Under the pieces are notes generated by a model. It saw only the letters and a list, made by a program, of their open reading frames with translations. It was not told the DNA's origin and made no database searches. A program made the position numbers and the translations under genes. Below are positions 40,257 through 40,473 of a stretch of 40,473 nt of DNA, piece after piece; the first letter of the stretch is position 1, and each line of letters starts with the position of its first letter. Location of the stretch: NCBI GenBank assembly GCA_022763045.1, contig JALEGI010000017.1, positions 1-40,473 of the forward strand, written 5' to 3'. The stretch comes from Simkaniaceae bacterium (lineage in GTDB: Bacteria; Chlamydiota; Chlamydiia; Chlamydiales; JACRBE01).

Positions 40257-40473
40257 ATGAAGCAGACGCGTATTCTTATATCAGGGGCTGGAATCGCAGG
40301 TTTTACACTTGCCTATTGGTTGAAACAACGAGGATATTCTCCAACAATTGTTGAAAAACATCCCCATTTGAGGGAGGGGGGATACAAGGTTGATGTAAGA
40401 GGGGTAGCTCTAGAGGTTGCAAAGCGAATGGGGATTTATCAGGATCTTCTTGATGCAAATGTTAATCTTAAAA
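40257..40473 (+). CDS. FAD-dependent monooxygenase/oxidoreductase, N-terminal part (3' end outside window)
   Basis: 72 codons visible. It begins ILISGAGIAGFTLAYWLKQRGY, the dinucleotide-binding GxGxxG loop for FAD, followed by Glu in TIVEKHP that binds the ribose, and GGYKVDVRG, as in TetX/PHBH-like flavin monooxygenases. SD AGAGGTG precedes the ATG. It follows the MFS gene by 33 bases, so it may be in its operon. The catalytic part lies outside the window. Confidence 0.88.
   Translation, partial: MKQTRILISGAGIAGFTLAYWLKQRGYSPTIVEKHPHLREGGYKVDVRGVALEVAKRMGIYQDLLDANVNLK

Overview
The window reads as a chromosome segment of a Gram-negative bacterium that lives inside or beside eukaryotic cells. 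My best guess is an environmental Chlamydiota member. The grounds are the moderate GC content, a HAD-like protein of a type I associate with environmental chlamydiae and Legionella, an NleD-like metalloprotease, a secreted SET-domain protein, purine salvage genes and many transporters. No rRNA or marker gene settles this, so the assignment is tentative. I saw no rRNA, tRNA, CRISPR array, transposase or integrase.

Layout. 1-1592 is the 3' part of a cytochrome bo3 quinol oxidase operon (cyoB end, cyoC, cyoD). cyoE lies at 3029-3871, separated by a HAD-like gene, a broken HIT gene and a tiny lipoprotein gene. 3816-9869 holds a DEAD-box helicase, an operon of a C39-like peptidase, two tandem GNATs and a DUF1653 protein, then a MazG-like hydrolase, an NleD-like metalloprotease and an M19 dipeptidase. 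9841-12830 (minus) is a tightly overlapped operon: SDR, HIT, peptide deformylase, CPT-like kinase, methyltransferase. 12895-16277 carries a DUF4260 gene, a tandem duplication containing two divergent small genes, a GntR regulator and a MATE exporter. 16410-17275 is an AT-rich wHTH plus nucleotidyltransferase pair with its own operator. 17342-23689 (minus) is a probable long operon: hpt, SulP transporter, apt, PLC-like phosphodiesterase, SnoaL-like protein, two SDRs, glycosyltransferase. 23789-27752 holds a GNAT-like protein, an AlkB-like dioxygenase, a glycine-zipper lipoprotein, a virus-like small protein, a MarR/glyoxalase operon with a perfect palindromic operator, and a secreted ParBc_2-SET fusion. 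27896-32428 is an AT-rich signalling cluster: an ETR1-like membrane sensor, a histidine kinase, a kinase lacking its phosphoacceptor histidine, and a lone receiver. 32581-40473 holds a photolyase-like protein, brnQ behind a Leu/Val-rich leader peptide, a metallo-beta-lactamase fold protein, a glycosyltransferase, two MFS transporters and the start of an FAD monooxygenase.

The main theme is that about a dozen enzymes whose families are normally cytosolic (APRT, HPRT, two SDRs, two GNATs, an AlkB-like dioxygenase, a ParBc_2-SET protein and others) each begin with a short Sec-type signal sequence placed directly in front of the usual start of the fold. This suggests a locally concentrated exported enzyme set acting in the periplasm, the inclusion or the host.

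Other striking points are two distant copies of a structured hairpin element with unrelated stems but the same loop, a duplication in which the flanks are nearly identical while the gene inside has diverged strongly, and an apparent attenuation leader in front of a branched-chain amino acid transporter.
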